Positions 8,256 to 17,607 of a DNA stretch of 64,000 nt are shown piece by piece. The first letter of the stretch is position 1. Every line of letters starts with the position of its first letter. The position numbers and the translations under genes are program-made. The DNA is from Bacillus sp. 123MFChir2 (lineage in GTDB: Bacteria; Bacillota; Bacilli; Bacillales; Bacillaceae_G). Below the pieces are notes generated by a model, which was not told the origin of the DNA, made no database searches, and worked only from the letters and a program-made list of their open reading frames with translations. The stretch is from positions 32,159 to 96,158 of the forward strand of contig NZ_KB910934.1 of the NCBI RefSeq assembly GCF_000383235.1, read 5' to 3'.

Positions 8256-8918
8256 TCAGTCAATCACTAGTAAAGACGGACTTACATGAAAAGCAGCTTC
8301 TGTGCATTTTTTTACATCCTCTACTGTGTACGGACTCATTAATTCTTGTAGCACTAGTCCTTTCGGTGTTACTTCCATTACTGCCATATCTGTAATAATT
8401 ACGTCTACACATCGTTTTGATGTTAGCGGTAGTGTACATTCTGAAACAATTTTTGATTTTCCGTATTTATCGACATGATTCATGACAACGACAACACGTT
8501 TTGCTTTTTGCGCTAAATCCATGGCACCACCTATTCCTGGCACACGCTTACCAGGTACAATCCAGTTTGCTAAGTCACCTTTTTCACTTACTTGTAGTGA
8601 CCCAAGAATGGTAATATCAAGCAAGCCTTTTCGAATCATCCCAAATGCTGTGCTGCTATCAAAATAACTAGCTCCGGCAATAATTGATGTCGGCAAGCCA
8701 GCCGCATTACATAAATTTTCATCCTCTTCGCCTTTTACAGGTGTTGGTCCCATACCAACGATACCGTTTTCCGCATGAAACATAACATGCATATCATCTG
8801 GCAAATGGTTCGGAATTAGAGATGGGATACCGATTCCTAAATTCACAATCATTCTGTTTTGAATTTCCTTTGCTGCACGCTTTGCAATTTTGTTACGAAC
8901 ATCTACTCCCATGCCCAT
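8256..8918 (-). CDS. yodR: CoA-transferase beta subunit YodR
   Basis: A 220-residue subunit of a 3-oxoacid CoA-transferase family I enzyme (AtoA-like). It carries the catalytic glutamate motif ENG in FHAENGIVGMGP near residue 50, and GGAMDLA near residue 130. It overlaps the end of yodS by 16 bases and lies 15 bases upstream of yodQ. With YodS it would make the CoA ester of a beta-keto intermediate in beta-lysine breakdown (inference). Confidence 0.92.
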   Translation of the reverse strand: MGMGVDVRNKIAKRAAKEIQNRMIVNLGIGIPSLIPNHLPDDMHVMFHAENGIVGMGPTPVKGEEDENLCNAAGLPTSIIAGASYFDSSTAFGMIRKGLLDITILGSLQVSEKGDLANWIVPGKRVPGIGGAMDLAQKAKRVVVVMNHVDKYGKSKIVSECTLPLTSKRCVDVIITDMAVMEVTPKGLVLQELMSPYTVEDVKKCTEAAFHVSPSLLVID

Positions 8919-9601
8919 TTCCAGTTCACTCCTTCCGATGGAACGATATAATCAACAAACACACCCGGTGTAATAATTTCTTCAGGATCGAGTTCTCCAA
9001 GTGGAACAATTTCTTCAGCCTCAACAATTGTAATATCACCAGCCATGGCGACATGCGGATTCATATTGCGCGCACTTTTATCAAACACAAGGTTTCCAAA
9101 TGGGTCTGCTTGTTTCGCAAATACGATAGACACTTCTGCTGTTAATGCTGTTTCTATCAAATATGTTTTCCCGCTAATTTCAACTGTTCGTTTTCCTTCT
9201 TCCATAATCGTATCCATCCCAACATCAACAAGAACACCGCCAAGTCCGACTCCTCCAGCTCGGATTCGTTCTGCTAATGTACCTTGAGGAGAAAATTCAA
9301 TTTTCAATCTTCCTTCATTTAATTGTCGTCCTGCATTTGGATTTGAACCAATATGTGATGTAATTAACGACTTTACACGTTCGTTCGTCACAAGGCGGCC
9401 AATTCCCACTTCAGGAAAACCCGTATCATTTCCGATTAAATGTAAATCATGAATTCCTTTATCTAAGATTGCTTGAATTAAAGAGGGGGGAGCACCAATG
9501 CCTCCAAACCCTCCAAACATAAGTGTCATTCCATCGTAAAAATGTGGCATAACATCTTGTATTGTTTTTAATTTTCCAAATGTATTTGTAATAGTTTTCA
9601 T
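8903..9601 (-). CDS. yodS: CoA-transferase alpha subunit YodS
   Basis: A 232-residue AtoD-like subunit. It has the glycine-rich MFGGFGGIGAPPSLIQAIL near residue 30, and GTLAERIRAGGVGLGG near residue 107. The ATG overlaps the yodT stop as ATGA, and the 3' end overlaps yodR, so stoichiometric coupled translation of both subunits is expected. Confidence 0.92.
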   Translation of the reverse strand: MKTITNTFGKLKTIQDVMPHFYDGMTLMFGGFGGIGAPPSLIQAILDKGIHDLHLIGNDTGFPEVGIGRLVTNERVKSLITSHIGSNPNAGRQLNEGRLKIEFSPQGTLAERIRAGGVGLGGVLVDVGMDTIMEEGKRTVEISGKTYLIETALTAEVSIVFAKQADPFGNLVFDKSARNMNPHVAMAGDITIVEAEEIVPLGELDPEEIITPGVFVDYIVPSEGVNWKWAWE

Positions 9602-10908
9602 GCGATACTATGCCCTCCTTTTTGCGTCATTTCCTCTACGCTTTTCGCAAAAATATGAAGTAGTTCATCAAGCTCTGCATATGTAGTCGTAAGCGGCGGC
9701 GCAACTAATAATGCACTATCTTCCTTACCCGCTTGCCCTGATACAGCTTGGTATAAAAGAAGACCATTTTTCGCCGCAACCGAAATAAGTTCAGATGCCT
9801 TTGTAAACGATTGCAATTCTACTCCAATCAGAAAGCCTTTCCCGCGTACATCAGCGATAATTGTCGATTGTTGCTGTACCTTTTGCAAACCTGCAATTAA
9901 ATATTCCCCTTTTTCAGCAGTTTCTTCTGGCAAACGGCGCTTCTCTGTATATTCAATTACCGCTAAAGCTGTTGCTGCAGAAAGTGGATTTGCGCTCAAT
10001 GTATGCCCACTCATCACAGAACGAGACCCTCTTAAAATCGGTTCCATCACACGATCACTTACCATCGTTGCAGCAATTGGTGCATAACCAGCTGCCAACC
10101 CTTTTCCAAGCGTCATAATATCTGGCTGGACACCCCAATGTTCCATCGCAAACCATGCTCCCGTGCGGCCAAGCCCTGTCATAACTTCATCGGCAATAAA
10201 TAAAATATCATAATGTTCACAAATATCCTTAATTACCTTATAATAATCTTTCGGTGGTACAACCGCTCCCCCAGCTGCGCCAATAATCGGCTCCGCAATG
10301 AATGCCGCAATATGCTCTGCACCAATACGTTCAATGGATCGCTCTAACTCTGTTGCACACGAAAGTTGACATGTTGGATACACCTTTTGTACTGGACAAC
10401 GGAAACAATACGGTGCGGGTAATGTCGGATAATCTTCCAATATGGAAACAAAACGTTGTCTACGCAGCGGATGTCCAGACATCGAAAGTGCCCCCATCGT
10501 AATTCCGTGATAACTCATCCAACGCGATAAAATTTTATGCTTTCCTTGAATACCGCGCTCTTGAAAATGTTGAATTGCAACTTTCATTGCCGTTTCATTT
10601 GCCTCTGTACCACTATTAACGAAAAAGCTCCAATTTAAATCTCCCATATTTAAGTCGCTCAGCTTCTTTGCGAGCTTTTCTGCTGGTTCGCTCGTAAACT
10701 GCGAACGATACACAAAGGCAATTTCCTCTGCTTGCTGCTTAATAACTTCTGCAATCTCTGTTACGCCATGACCAATACTTGCTGTTATTGCTCCTGACGA
10801 ACCATCAAAATATTTATTACCGTTTTGATCATATAAATAAACACCTTTCCCGTGCGAAATCATCGGATACGGTTGACCAACAAGTGGTTTAATTAAGTAA
10901 TCACGCAT
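9598..10908 (-). CDS. yodT: Class III aminotransferase YodT
   Basis: A 436-residue PLP fold-type I omega-aminotransferase. FIADEVMTGLGRTG contains the PLP-binding aspartate, and LGKGLAAGYAPIAA carries the Schiff-base lysine (about 265). It has an extra cysteine cluster (CFRCPVQKVYPTCQLSC) near residue 167, typical of the YodT group. It is the first gene of the yodTSRQP unit; AACGGGGGGAGCGTC precedes the ATG. It probably transaminates N6-acetyl-beta-lysine (inference). In B. subtilis the unit is expressed in the mother cell under sigma-E. Confidence 0.92.
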   Translation of the reverse strand: MRDYLIKPLVGQPYPMISHGKGVYLYDQNGNKYFDGSSGAITASIGHGVTEIAEVIKQQAEEIAFVYRSQFTSEPAEKLAKKLSDLNMGDLNWSFFVNSGTEANETAMKVAIQHFQERGIQGKHKILSRWMSYHGITMGALSMSGHPLRRQRFVSILEDYPTLPAPYCFRCPVQKVYPTCQLSCATELERSIERIGAEHIAAFIAEPIIGAAGGAVVPPKDYYKVIKDICEHYDILFIADEVMTGLGRTGAWFAMEHWGVQPDIMTLGKGLAAGYAPIAATMVSDRVMEPILRGSRSVMSGHTLSANPLSAATALAVIEYTEKRRLPEETAEKGEYLIAGLQKVQQQSTIIADVRGKGFLIGVELQSFTKASELISVAAKNGLLLYQAVSGQAGKEDSALLVAPPLTTTYAELDELLHIFAKSVEEMTQKGGHSIA

Positions 10909-11292
10909 GACGCTCCCCCCGTTTCTTCAACTCATATATAAATATGTAAAAAATCGATTCTTCTTTCATAAAAAAAAGAACTCTCTGCCTAAGCAGTGAA
11001 TCTATTAAAAGCCATTATTATAGAATATAAAAATAAATGCATAAAAATAAAATAGAAAGAAATTTCAGAAATAACAATTTACAATTCAACAACACACTCT
11101 CTACATCACTCCCTACCTATCTAAACGAAACCAGTAACTAAAAATTTCCTTACTCCTCTCTTCTTATATATCATTTGAGATGAAAACATGTTGCTAATGT
11201 GTAAACTTCGACAACACTCCAGGGATATTCCTTCTTACTTCTTCATTTTATTCCATATACTTTCAAACAAATTTAGACAAAATTTTCACAAA
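10909..11292. other. Intergenic region upstream of yodT
   Basis: About 380 bases, very AT-rich, with no credible gene. It presumably holds the yodT promoter; a TATAAT-like box reads on the minus strand near 11023-11033. I find no convincing -24/-12 or sigma-E/K pair. Confidence 0.4.
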
Positions 11293-11325
11293 AATAAACT
11301 CGTCCTATGATAAGACGAGTTTATT
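11293..11325. terminator. Bidirectional hairpin AATAAACTCGTC/GACGAGTTTATT
   Basis: A perfect 12-base inverted repeat with a nine-base loop and T-rich flank, placed just downstream (minus strand) of the flavoprotein relic. Confidence 0.6.
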
Positions 11326-11348
11326 CTACAATGTCCTCTACTTCCACT

Positions 11349-11470
11349 TTAAATTTCATGTCCTTTATCAATTAGTAGCACTTTTGCTTCCGGCATTTTA
11401 CCAATTGTTTCATAGCAAGCAAAAATTCCCGCAGGACCTGCACACATCATAGTTCGTATTCATATATTCA
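11349..11470 (-). pseudogene. Relic of FAD-dependent oxidoreductase N terminus
   Basis: A 32-codon frame starts at 11447 (MCAGPAGIFACYETIGKMPE..., ending LLIDKGHEI-stop). It is the dinucleotide-binding beta-alpha-beta start of a flavin dehydrogenase (normally VGAGPAGIFACYEL...VLLIDKG). The true start with its GGGGGA ribosome binding site lies about 20 bases upstream in another frame, so the first strand is damaged. The gene stops at codon 32 and several hundred downstream codons are gone. Confidence 0.75.
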
Positions 11471-11614
11471 TTCCCCCATTACATTCCTTGCTAAAGGGAT
11501 CATGTCCCATTTGGAATGTCAGCATAATTAACGAATTATAATTATAAAGTTAATGTTCGTGAAAAATGATGTTTTTTATGTTTTCCCGGTTAATAAAGGG
11601 GGATTCAAAAGAAA

Positions 11615-11643
11615 GAACCGATCAATCTATAATTAATCGGTTC
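11615..11643 (-). terminator. Terminator of the YjcZ-type gene
   Basis: Stem GAACCGAT/ATCGGTTC followed on the minus strand by TTTCTTTTG, 23 bases after the stop codon. Confidence 0.65.
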
Positions 11644-11666
11644 ACCATGACGCTCTTTCTGAATAA

Positions 11667-11816
11667 CTAGAAGCGTACGCAAGTAGCTCCAATAATAATT
11701 AATAAAATAAATAACACAACAACAATCGCAAAGCCATATCCACAGCCTCCAGCACCATAGCCATATCCACAGCCTCCAGCGCCATAACCTGGATATCCTC
11801 CACCGTAACCCCACAT
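11667..11816 (-). CDS. YjcZ family sporulation protein
   Basis: A 49-residue protein: a Gly/Tyr/Cys-rich N-terminal half with [10 protein letters not shown] occurring twice (a 30-base DNA duplication), then one hydrophobic helix ([18 protein letters not shown]). This is the YjcZ/YhcZ-like small sporulation membrane protein family. The ATG at 11816 is preceded by AAGGAGTG at good spacing. A longer open frame on the same strand, shifted in phase, is spurious. Cysteines may cross-link in spores (inference). Confidence 0.88.
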   Translation of the reverse strand: MWGYGGGYPGYGAGGCGYGYGAGGCGYGFAIVVVLFILLIIIGATCVRF

Positions 11817-12027
11817 AGTTTTTCACTCCTTACATCCATTTAAAATAGTTTACATTGACAAAATATGTAGGACATACATCTTTTTGTATGTGTGTTTGCC
11901 TAGAAATAAAAAAAATCTCCATCTTATCTAGAAATTCCATCTCCTTAAAGATCAGCAAGACTTTTTTGCATATCTTCTCTTTGTACATGCATATAGTTGT
12001 AATAATGATAATAGAGGAGGCAAATCA

Positions 12028-12792
12028 ATGAATACATCAGAAGTAGAAAAATATGCACAGCAAGCTGCAATGTATGAGCAACTTGCTTGTTATTACAAAT
12101 ATACAAATCCGCAAAAATATATAGAAGTATATTTAAAACACTATGAGGCGATGAAACAATTTGTACAAGCTTACGAGAAAAGCCGTGTATCACCACCACA
12201 TTCAAGCGAACAATCCTTACCCTCTTACGTTCGAATCTTACACGCTTCTCCTGATTCATCTGCTATTGATATTGTTATAAATGGACAAAAAGTAGTTAAA
12301 AACATTTCGTTTAAGCAATATAGTCCATATCTTTCACTTACACAAGGGCAATACCGCGTTGATATCGTACCTGCTGGCGGGGAAACTCCTATCTTTTCAA
12401 CCCTCGTTCCTGTAATGGGAAATCATGCATATACTCTTGCTGCAATTGGTAATGCTGATAAACTGCAACTGTTAAATTTAACCGATAATACACCCCTTCC
12501 ATTCGGACAAGCAAAAATACGATTCGTTCATTTGTCTCCTGATGCACCTCAAGTAGATGTATCTTTAAAGGATGGAGAAAAGCTGTTTGAAAAAGTTTCA
12601 TTCAAACAAGCAACAGATTATTTACAAGTGAGTCCTGGTGTAGCAGATATAGAAATAGCTGATGCGGGAACAAAAAACGTTATATTAACAATTCCTGAAG
12701 TGAAAATTGAGGCAAATAAAATTTATACAATTATTACACTTGGCTATGTAAATAAATCCCCGAAATTGGAAAGTTTATTTTTGACAAATTAA
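12028..12792 (+). CDS. DUF4397 domain protein
   Basis: A 254-residue protein with a helical N terminus (about 1-50, rich in Tyr/Gln) and two DUF4397 repeats. The first starts SYVRILHASPDSSAIDIVI (about 66) and the second AKIRFVHLSPDAPQVDVSL (about 162); each contains a VSFKQ/ISFKQ and a DIEI/DIVP strand. No signal peptide is seen. In bacilli such proteins are often spore-associated, but the function is unknown. AGAGGAGG precedes the ATG. Confidence 0.85.
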   Translation: MNTSEVEKYAQQAAMYEQLACYYKYTNPQKYIEVYLKHYEAMKQFVQAYEKSRVSPPHSSEQSLPSYVRILHASPDSSAIDIVINGQKVVKNISFKQYSPYLSLTQGQYRVDIVPAGGETPIFSTLVPVMGNHAYTLAAIGNADKLQLLNLTDNTPLPFGQAKIRFVHLSPDAPQVDVSLKDGEKLFEKVSFKQATDYLQVSPGVADIEIADAGTKNVILTIPEVKIEANKIYTIITLGYVNKSPKLESLFLTN

Positions 12793-12878
12793 ATTTCTTA
12801 TAAACAAAAAACAGAATAGAAAAAATATTTAATTTTATTTATAATTATAGGTGAATCTATATTTCCAGGAGGTTACTT

Positions 12879-14111
12879 ATGACTCATTTTGAAGAGAATT
12901 TAAAAAAATACGCACAATTAGTGATACAAGTTGGGATTAATATTCAAGAAGGACAAACTCTCGTGATTCATGCCCCTATTACATCTTCTCGCTTAGTTCG
13001 TGAATTATCAAAGCAAGCCTATAAATTCGGAGCAAAAAATGTCCATGTCGAATACTCAGATGAAGATTTAACATTAATTAAATACTTACATTCACCATTA
13101 GAAGGGTTGAAGGAATTCCCTCACTGGAAAGCAAAAGGACTTGTTGAATTAGCGAAAAACAATGCTGCTTTTTTATATATCGATGCGTCTAACCCTACTC
13201 TTCTTCAAGATATTGATGCAGAAAGACTTGCAATTGCGATGAAAGCCAATGCCTCTGGTTTGAAGGAACTTACCGAATACCGAGTTAATAGTCAATGTAG
13301 TTGGTCAATTATCTCTGTCCCAAGCAACGAATGGGCTTCGCAAATCTTCCCTGAGCTCGATGAGGAAGAAAGTATCAATAAATTATGGGACCTTATCTTT
13401 ACAACTACAAGAGTAACTGATGACAACCCAATACAAGCATGGCAAAACCATATTCAATTATTAAATAGTAAAGCGCATCATTTAAATGGGAGAAAGTATA
13501 AAAAATTACATTACAAATCTGACAAAACAGATTTAACGATCGAACTCCCTGATAACCACAAATGGTTAAGTGCACAATTTCAAAATAAGTTACATACTCC
13601 GTTTATTCCGAACATGCCTACAGAAGAAGTATTTACTGTCCCATTAAAAACAGGGGTAAACGGTATAGTAGGAAGTACTAAACCGTTAAATTACGGTGGT
13701 ACATTAATCAATAATTTCTCTCTTACTTTCCACGGCGGAAAAGTTATAGATTGTTCAGCTGAAACTGGCTATGAAACTTTGAAAAAATTGTTGGAAACAG
13801 ATGAAGGAGCTCTGCATTTAGGAGAAGTTGCGCTCGTTCCGCACGATTCACCTATTTCGAATACAAACGTTACCTTTTACAACACATTATTTGATGAAAA
13901 TGCATCCTGTCATCTCGCATTAGGCAGCGCACTCCCTATATGTATTCAAGGAGGTATTCATATGAGTAAAGAAGAGATTCAAAAAAATGGATTAAATGAT
14001 AGTATTACTCATGTTGATTTTATGATTGGATCAGCCACTCTCGATATTGATGGCGAAACATCAGACGGAAAACTTGAGCCTATTTTTAGAAAAGGTAACT
14101 GGGCATTTTAA
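12879..14111 (+). CDS. ampS: M29 family aminopeptidase (AmpS/PepS)
   Basis: A 410-residue leucyl-type metallo-aminopeptidase. The thermophilic aminopeptidase pattern is complete: IQEGQTLVIHAPI near residue 25, EVFTVPLKTGVNG (metal-binding Glu, about 251), ETGYE, GEVALVPHDSPIS (about 321), HLALG (about 346) and DFMIGSATLDIDG (about 385). It releases N-terminal residues from peptides in the cytoplasm. Strong AGGAGG site seven bases before the ATG; a terminator follows. Confidence 0.94.
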   Translation: MTHFEENLKKYAQLVIQVGINIQEGQTLVIHAPITSSRLVRELSKQAYKFGAKNVHVEYSDEDLTLIKYLHSPLEGLKEFPHWKAKGLVELAKNNAAFLYIDASNPTLLQDIDAERLAIAMKANASGLKELTEYRVNSQCSWSIISVPSNEWASQIFPELDEEESINKLWDLIFTTTRVTDDNPIQAWQNHIQLLNSKAHHLNGRKYKKLHYKSDKTDLTIELPDNHKWLSAQFQNKLHTPFIPNMPTEEVFTVPLKTGVNGIVGSTKPLNYGGTLINNFSLTFHGGKVIDCSAETGYETLKKLLETDEGALHLGEVALVPHDSPISNTNVTFYNTLFDENASCHLALGSALPICIQGGIHMSKEEIQKNGLNDSITHVDFMIGSATLDIDGETSDGKLEPIFRKGNWAF

Positions 14112-14147
14112 AGACTTCACATTATGATACAACAACATTTCTCTAAT

Positions 14148-14184
14148 AAAAAACACACCGTTCAAAATGAAAACGGTGTGTTTT
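14148..14184 (+). terminator. Terminator of the M29 aminopeptidase gene
   Basis: AAAACACACCGTT/AACGGTGTGTTTT inverted repeat with a T-tract, 37 bases after the stop. Confidence 0.8.
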
Positions 14185-14228
14185 AAAATTTAACAAACGA
14201 CCAGACTATGGTACTTCTTAAAAAAGAT

Positions 14229-14330
14229 ATAAATCCATTTTAATTTTCCGACATACAAATCATACTATACATATCCAGATGCTCTCGCCCCTCTAAAAAG
14301 AAAGACGTATTACTTTTTATTATAATCAGT
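14229..14330 (+). repeat. Internally deleted bcr1 repeat
   Basis: Left end ATAAATCCATTTTAATTTTC, GACATACAAAT, and CCAGATGCTCTCGCCCCTC near the right side match full bcr1 copies. About half of the element is missing and the right end has degenerated. Confidence 0.7.
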
Positions 14331-14367
14331 ACCAATATCAACTACTCTACAATATTTCATTGTATTT

Positions 14368-15507
14368 CTATATTACTTTTTCAAATGAAATATGAAATTC
14401 TGTCCACTCTTCTGTTGACTTACATGTGAGTGACCCTTTATGCTTCTCCACAATTTGTTTACAAACAAACAAACCGATACCAGTTCCTAATTTCTTTGTA
14501 GTTACAAATGGTTCAAATATTGTTTCTATATTTTCTGCTGGAATCATCGGCCCATTATTTTTAATAAAAATATGTATTAATTCTTCGTCTTCACATACAT
14601 CAATAACAATTCTCTTACTTTCTGCCATTCCTTCAAGAGCGTCAATAGAGTTCATTAAAATATTTAAAAACACTTGTCTAACTTCACTTCGATACCCCGT
14701 AAATGGTATTGGATGCGGCAAATTTTTCTCAATAGAAACATTTGCATTTACTAAACTCGGATATAGGAAGTGAATAATATCATGAAATAAATCATTCAGC
14801 CCAAATCTTTCTGCTTCATTCCATATTTCTTTTTTTGACACAAGTAAGAATTGAGAAATTCTAAAATTTAATTGATCAAGTTCATGTGAAATAATATCTA
14901 AATACGGGAGATGTGGTTGATCAGATTTTAACAATTTTACAAATCCCATTATAGATGTTAATGGATTACGAAATTCATGAACGAAACTTGCTGACATTTG
15001 CCCTAATATTGTCAATCTCTCTTTATGTGTTTCGTTAATGAATTTTTGCTTTTCTTCCAAATTTTTCGATATAATTTCTGAGTATTTCAAAACTGTATAA
15101 TAAATTAAACGATCAAAACAAATATGTATCTTTCCCATGATTGGTTTCAGTTCACGAGCACTCACATCTAATTCACACATTGCTTCAAATAATTCATTCC
15201 GCCCTACATTCGCATTATAGACAAAATCGCCAATATTTGCGTCTGCCCCGGCACGCTCAATAGCAATTTTTTCGCCTAATGGTCTAATGAGATCAATATC
15301 ATCTTCACTCATAATAAGTTTAATCATTAATGATAACAATTTTTCTCCGTTCTCAAAAATTTCTTGTTTAAAAGGATCATTTTCAGAAATAATAATTTTG
15401 TTTTTCCAGTTCTCTACAAATTGCTGATTATTCTTTTCTAAGTACGTACAAAACATTTTACTAATATCTTTTTCGATCGGAAAAACCCCCATTCCCTCCA
15501 TCTCCAT
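14368..15507 (-). CDS. Sporulation-type sensor histidine kinase with N-terminal HisK_N domain
   Basis: A 379-residue soluble kinase. Residues 1-165 fit the helical HisK_N sensor type, followed by HisKA (phospho-accepting His in SFVHEFRNPLTSIMGF, about 187) and HATPase with N box NILMNSIDAL, G1 NNGPMIP and G2 TGIGLFVCKQI. No membrane segments or response regulator are nearby, as expected of an orphan phosphorelay kinase. B. anthracis BA2291 has this architecture; orthology is inferred only. The start is unclear among ATGs at 15507, 15501 and 15492; none has an ideal ribosome binding site. Confidence 0.85.
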   Translation of the reverse strand: MEMEGMGVFPIEKDISKMFCTYLEKNNQQFVENWKNKIIISENDPFKQEIFENGEKLLSLMIKLIMSEDDIDLIRPLGEKIAIERAGADANIGDFVYNANVGRNELFEAMCELDVSARELKPIMGKIHICFDRLIYYTVLKYSEIISKNLEEKQKFINETHKERLTILGQMSASFVHEFRNPLTSIMGFVKLLKSDQPHLPYLDIISHELDQLNFRISQFLLVSKKEIWNEAERFGLNDLFHDIIHFLYPSLVNANVSIEKNLPHPIPFTGYRSEVRQVFLNILMNSIDALEGMAESKRIVIDVCEDEELIHIFIKNNGPMIPAENIETIFEPFVTTKKLGTGIGLFVCKQIVEKHKGSLTCKSTEEWTEFHISFEKVI

Positions 15508-15685
15508 ACGAAAAATACCCTATATATTTTGAATATTAACACAAAAAACATTTTTCGTTAAGACACTATTGTCACATTTTGTTATTTCATGTTGATAAAA
15601 TTTTTCAATTTAGTATGTGAAATTATTTTTTTTTGCATCCTATTCATTTTTTTCATACAATAGAAACAGGAAAGGTGTGAAAAAA

Positions 15686-16078
15686 ATGGCAAATAAAAAT
15701 GTGGAAGATTACCTTCAAGAAGGCATTTATGGACAAAAACAAAATAAACCCGAAGAGCGTAACATGTTTTTAAGCACATTGCGTGAACGTGTGGAAATAG
15801 CATTAACGATTGGGCAAGTCATGCAAACAAACGTATATCCAGAAATCAAAAACACGATGAGTTCTTCACAACAATTAACATTGTATGTGAACGGTACCAT
15901 AACTTATTCACATTTATCTAAATACATTAAATTAGCAAATGAAAAACAAGTACCTTTTACAATTGTGCAAAATAAAGATACAAATACACCAATTGGACTT
16001 GTTCTTGCACATAATACAGCGGTAGAAAAAGAACATATTTATGTAGAAGATGAAATTTACAAGCAAGAGATGAACTGA
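15686..16078 (+). CDS. yueI: YueI family protein (DUF1694)
   Basis: A 130-residue protein with the family's RERVEIALTIGQV motif near residue 33 and the L7Ae-like core YPEIKNTMSS...TLYVNG. Its function is unknown. An upstream open frame exists, but AAAGGTGTG before the ATG at 15686 defines the start. It is monocistronic with its own terminator. Confidence 0.88.
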   Translation: MANKNVEDYLQEGIYGQKQNKPEERNMFLSTLRERVEIALTIGQVMQTNVYPEIKNTMSSSQQLTLYVNGTITYSHLSKYIKLANEKQVPFTIVQNKDTNTPIGLVLAHNTAVEKEHIYVEDEIYKQEMN

Positions 16079-16080
16079 CA

Positions 16081-16111
16081 AAATACGCCCGACCTCTAAA
16101 CGGGCGTATTT
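16081..16111 (+). terminator. Terminator of yueI
   Basis: AAATACGCCCG/CGGGCGTATTT stem followed by TT, three bases after the stop. Confidence 0.85.
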
Positions 16112-16131
16112 TTGTGAATTCTTTACGATAA

Positions 16132-16205
16132 AATGGACCTTCCATCAATGGATTCCCTCTCCGAATCTTGAGGTAGGGACTTTCTGCCCACGAAGAGCAG
16201 TTTAA
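16132..16205 (+). repeat. Degenerate CCATCA-type repeat
   Basis: CTTCCATCAATGG at the left and TGCCCACGAAGAGCAG at the right match the element at 45681 (CTTCCATCAGTGG...CCCACGAATAGCGG). Non-coding, between convergent genes. Confidence 0.5.
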
Positions 16206-16233
16206 ACTAAAAAACTCACCGTAAAGGTAAAGG

Positions 16234-17589
16234 TTATGAACTGACTTGTTCTTGAAATGAAACCGGTTGTTCCACTACTTCTACAGGCTGGATTGCAGGT
16301 TGCTTTGTCACTTCAATTTGTTTAATATAATGTCCATCTAATTCAACAATACGAAACTTATAATTTTCTATATCAATGCTATCACCTTGTTCAATTTCAA
16401 GATGTTCTGTTAAAATCCAACCTCCAATTGTATCAACGTCTTCATCGTCAATTGAAAGTCCTAATAATGCATTTACTTCACTAACAAGTACTTTTCCTTC
16501 TAAAATTGTTTTTGTTTCACTAATGCGCTGAATTTCTGACTTTTCATCCGTATCAAATTCATCTTGAATGTCGCCAACAATTTCTTCTAATATATCTTCA
16601 ACTGTTACAAGTCCAGACGTTCCGCCGTACTCATCCACTAAAATTGCCATATGTGTGCGTTCCCTTTGCATTTTTACAAATAAATCATGAATAGCGACGG
16701 ATTCAATAATTTGAATAATCGGACGGACATACTGTGCAACGGTTTCTTTATTTGTACCATCATGTTTCACAAAATCTGTGAAAATATCTTTAAAGTTTAC
16801 AAAACCAATAACATGATCTTTATCACCGTCAATGACAGGATATCTCGTATATTTCTCATTTGACATCATTTTCATTGCTTCAATAACAGATTGCTCTTTC
16901 TCTAAAATTACCATTTCTGTACGCGGAACTATTATTTCTTTCGCAATTCGATCGTCAAATTCAAAAATTTTATTAACATATTTATATTCTGATTGATTGA
17001 TTTCACCATTTTTATAACTTTCTGATACAAGCATACGTAACTCTTCTTCTGAATGTGCTACTTCATGTTTTTGCATTGGTTTTAAGCCAAACATTCTCGT
17101 AACAATGCGCGCTGAACCATTCAATGCCCAGATAAAAGGATACGCAAGTCGATAGAAGAAGATAAGCGGTCTTGCAACTGATAAGCTAATCCATTCTGCC
17201 TTCTGAATCGCCAATGTTTTCGGAGCTAGTTCGCCGACGACAACGTGAAGAAAGGTAATGAACATAAAAGCTAGAAAAACAGATAAAATGGATGTCACCG
17301 AGGGAGGCACTTCCAATTTTGTGAAAATCGGATCTAGCATACGCTTCACTGTCGGTTCTCCTAACCATCCAAGGCCGAGCGCTGTCACTGTAATTCCTAA
17401 CTGACATGCTGATAAATACTCGTCTAAGTTTGTAATGACTGTTTTCGCAGCAGTTGCACGTTTGTTTCCTTCTGCAATTAAATAATCGATGCGTGAGCTC
17501 CTAACCTTGACAATTGCAAATTCAGACGCAACGAAAAAAGCAGTTAAGGCAATTAAAACAATCACCATACTTATACCAAATATGTCCAA
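16234..17589 (-). CDS. CNNM/CorC-HlyC type membrane protein with CBS pair
   Basis: A CNNM (DUF21) domain with three to four helices (about residues 5-190), two CBS domains (IVPRTEMVILEKEQ near 215 and the HMAILVDEYGGTSGLVTVED block near 310-330), and a C-terminal CorC_HlyC domain. Relatives such as B. subtilis YhdP (MpfA) and YqhB act in Mg2+ export or homeostasis. TTG at 17589 after AAGGAAA is preferred. A GTG at 17607 would be 17 bases from AGGAGG, with a small hairpin (CTTCCTTAC/GTAAGGAA) between them. Isolated transcription unit. Confidence 0.9.
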   Translation of the reverse strand: MDIFGISMVIVLIALTAFFVASEFAIVKVRSSRIDYLIAEGNKRATAAKTVITNLDEYLSACQLGITVTALGLGWLGEPTVKRMLDPIFTKLEVPPSVTSILSVFLAFMFITFLHVVVGELAPKTLAIQKAEWISLSVARPLIFFYRLAYPFIWALNGSARIVTRMFGLKPMQKHEVAHSEEELRMLVSESYKNGEINQSEYKYVNKIFEFDDRIAKEIIVPRTEMVILEKEQSVIEAMKMMSNEKYTRYPVIDGDKDHVIGFVNFKDIFTDFVKHDGTNKETVAQYVRPIIQIIESVAIHDLFVKMQRERTHMAILVDEYGGTSGLVTVEDILEEIVGDIQDEFDTDEKSEIQRISETKTILEGKVLVSEVNALLGLSIDDEDVDTIGGWILTEHLEIEQGDSIDIENYKFRIVELDGHYIKQIEVTKQPAIQPVEVVEQPVSFQEQVSS

Positions 17590-17607
17590 ATACGTTTCCT
17601 TACCCAC

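Noticed and set aside
10909-11292. Search for a sigma-54 or sigma-E/K promoter before yodT
   Set aside because: No sequence with correct GG/GC spacing, and no clean -35/-10 pair; only a loose TATAAT.
11605-11826. A 73-codon minus-strand frame rich in Trp/Arg/Cys
   Set aside because: It is an out-of-phase reading of the YjcZ-type gene (11667-11816). The correct frame has the RBS and the family pattern.
14368-15507. Naming the histidine kinase as the BA2291 orthologue
   Set aside because: Architecture and neighbourhood are compatible, but identity cannot be established by eye; a reciprocal search is needed.
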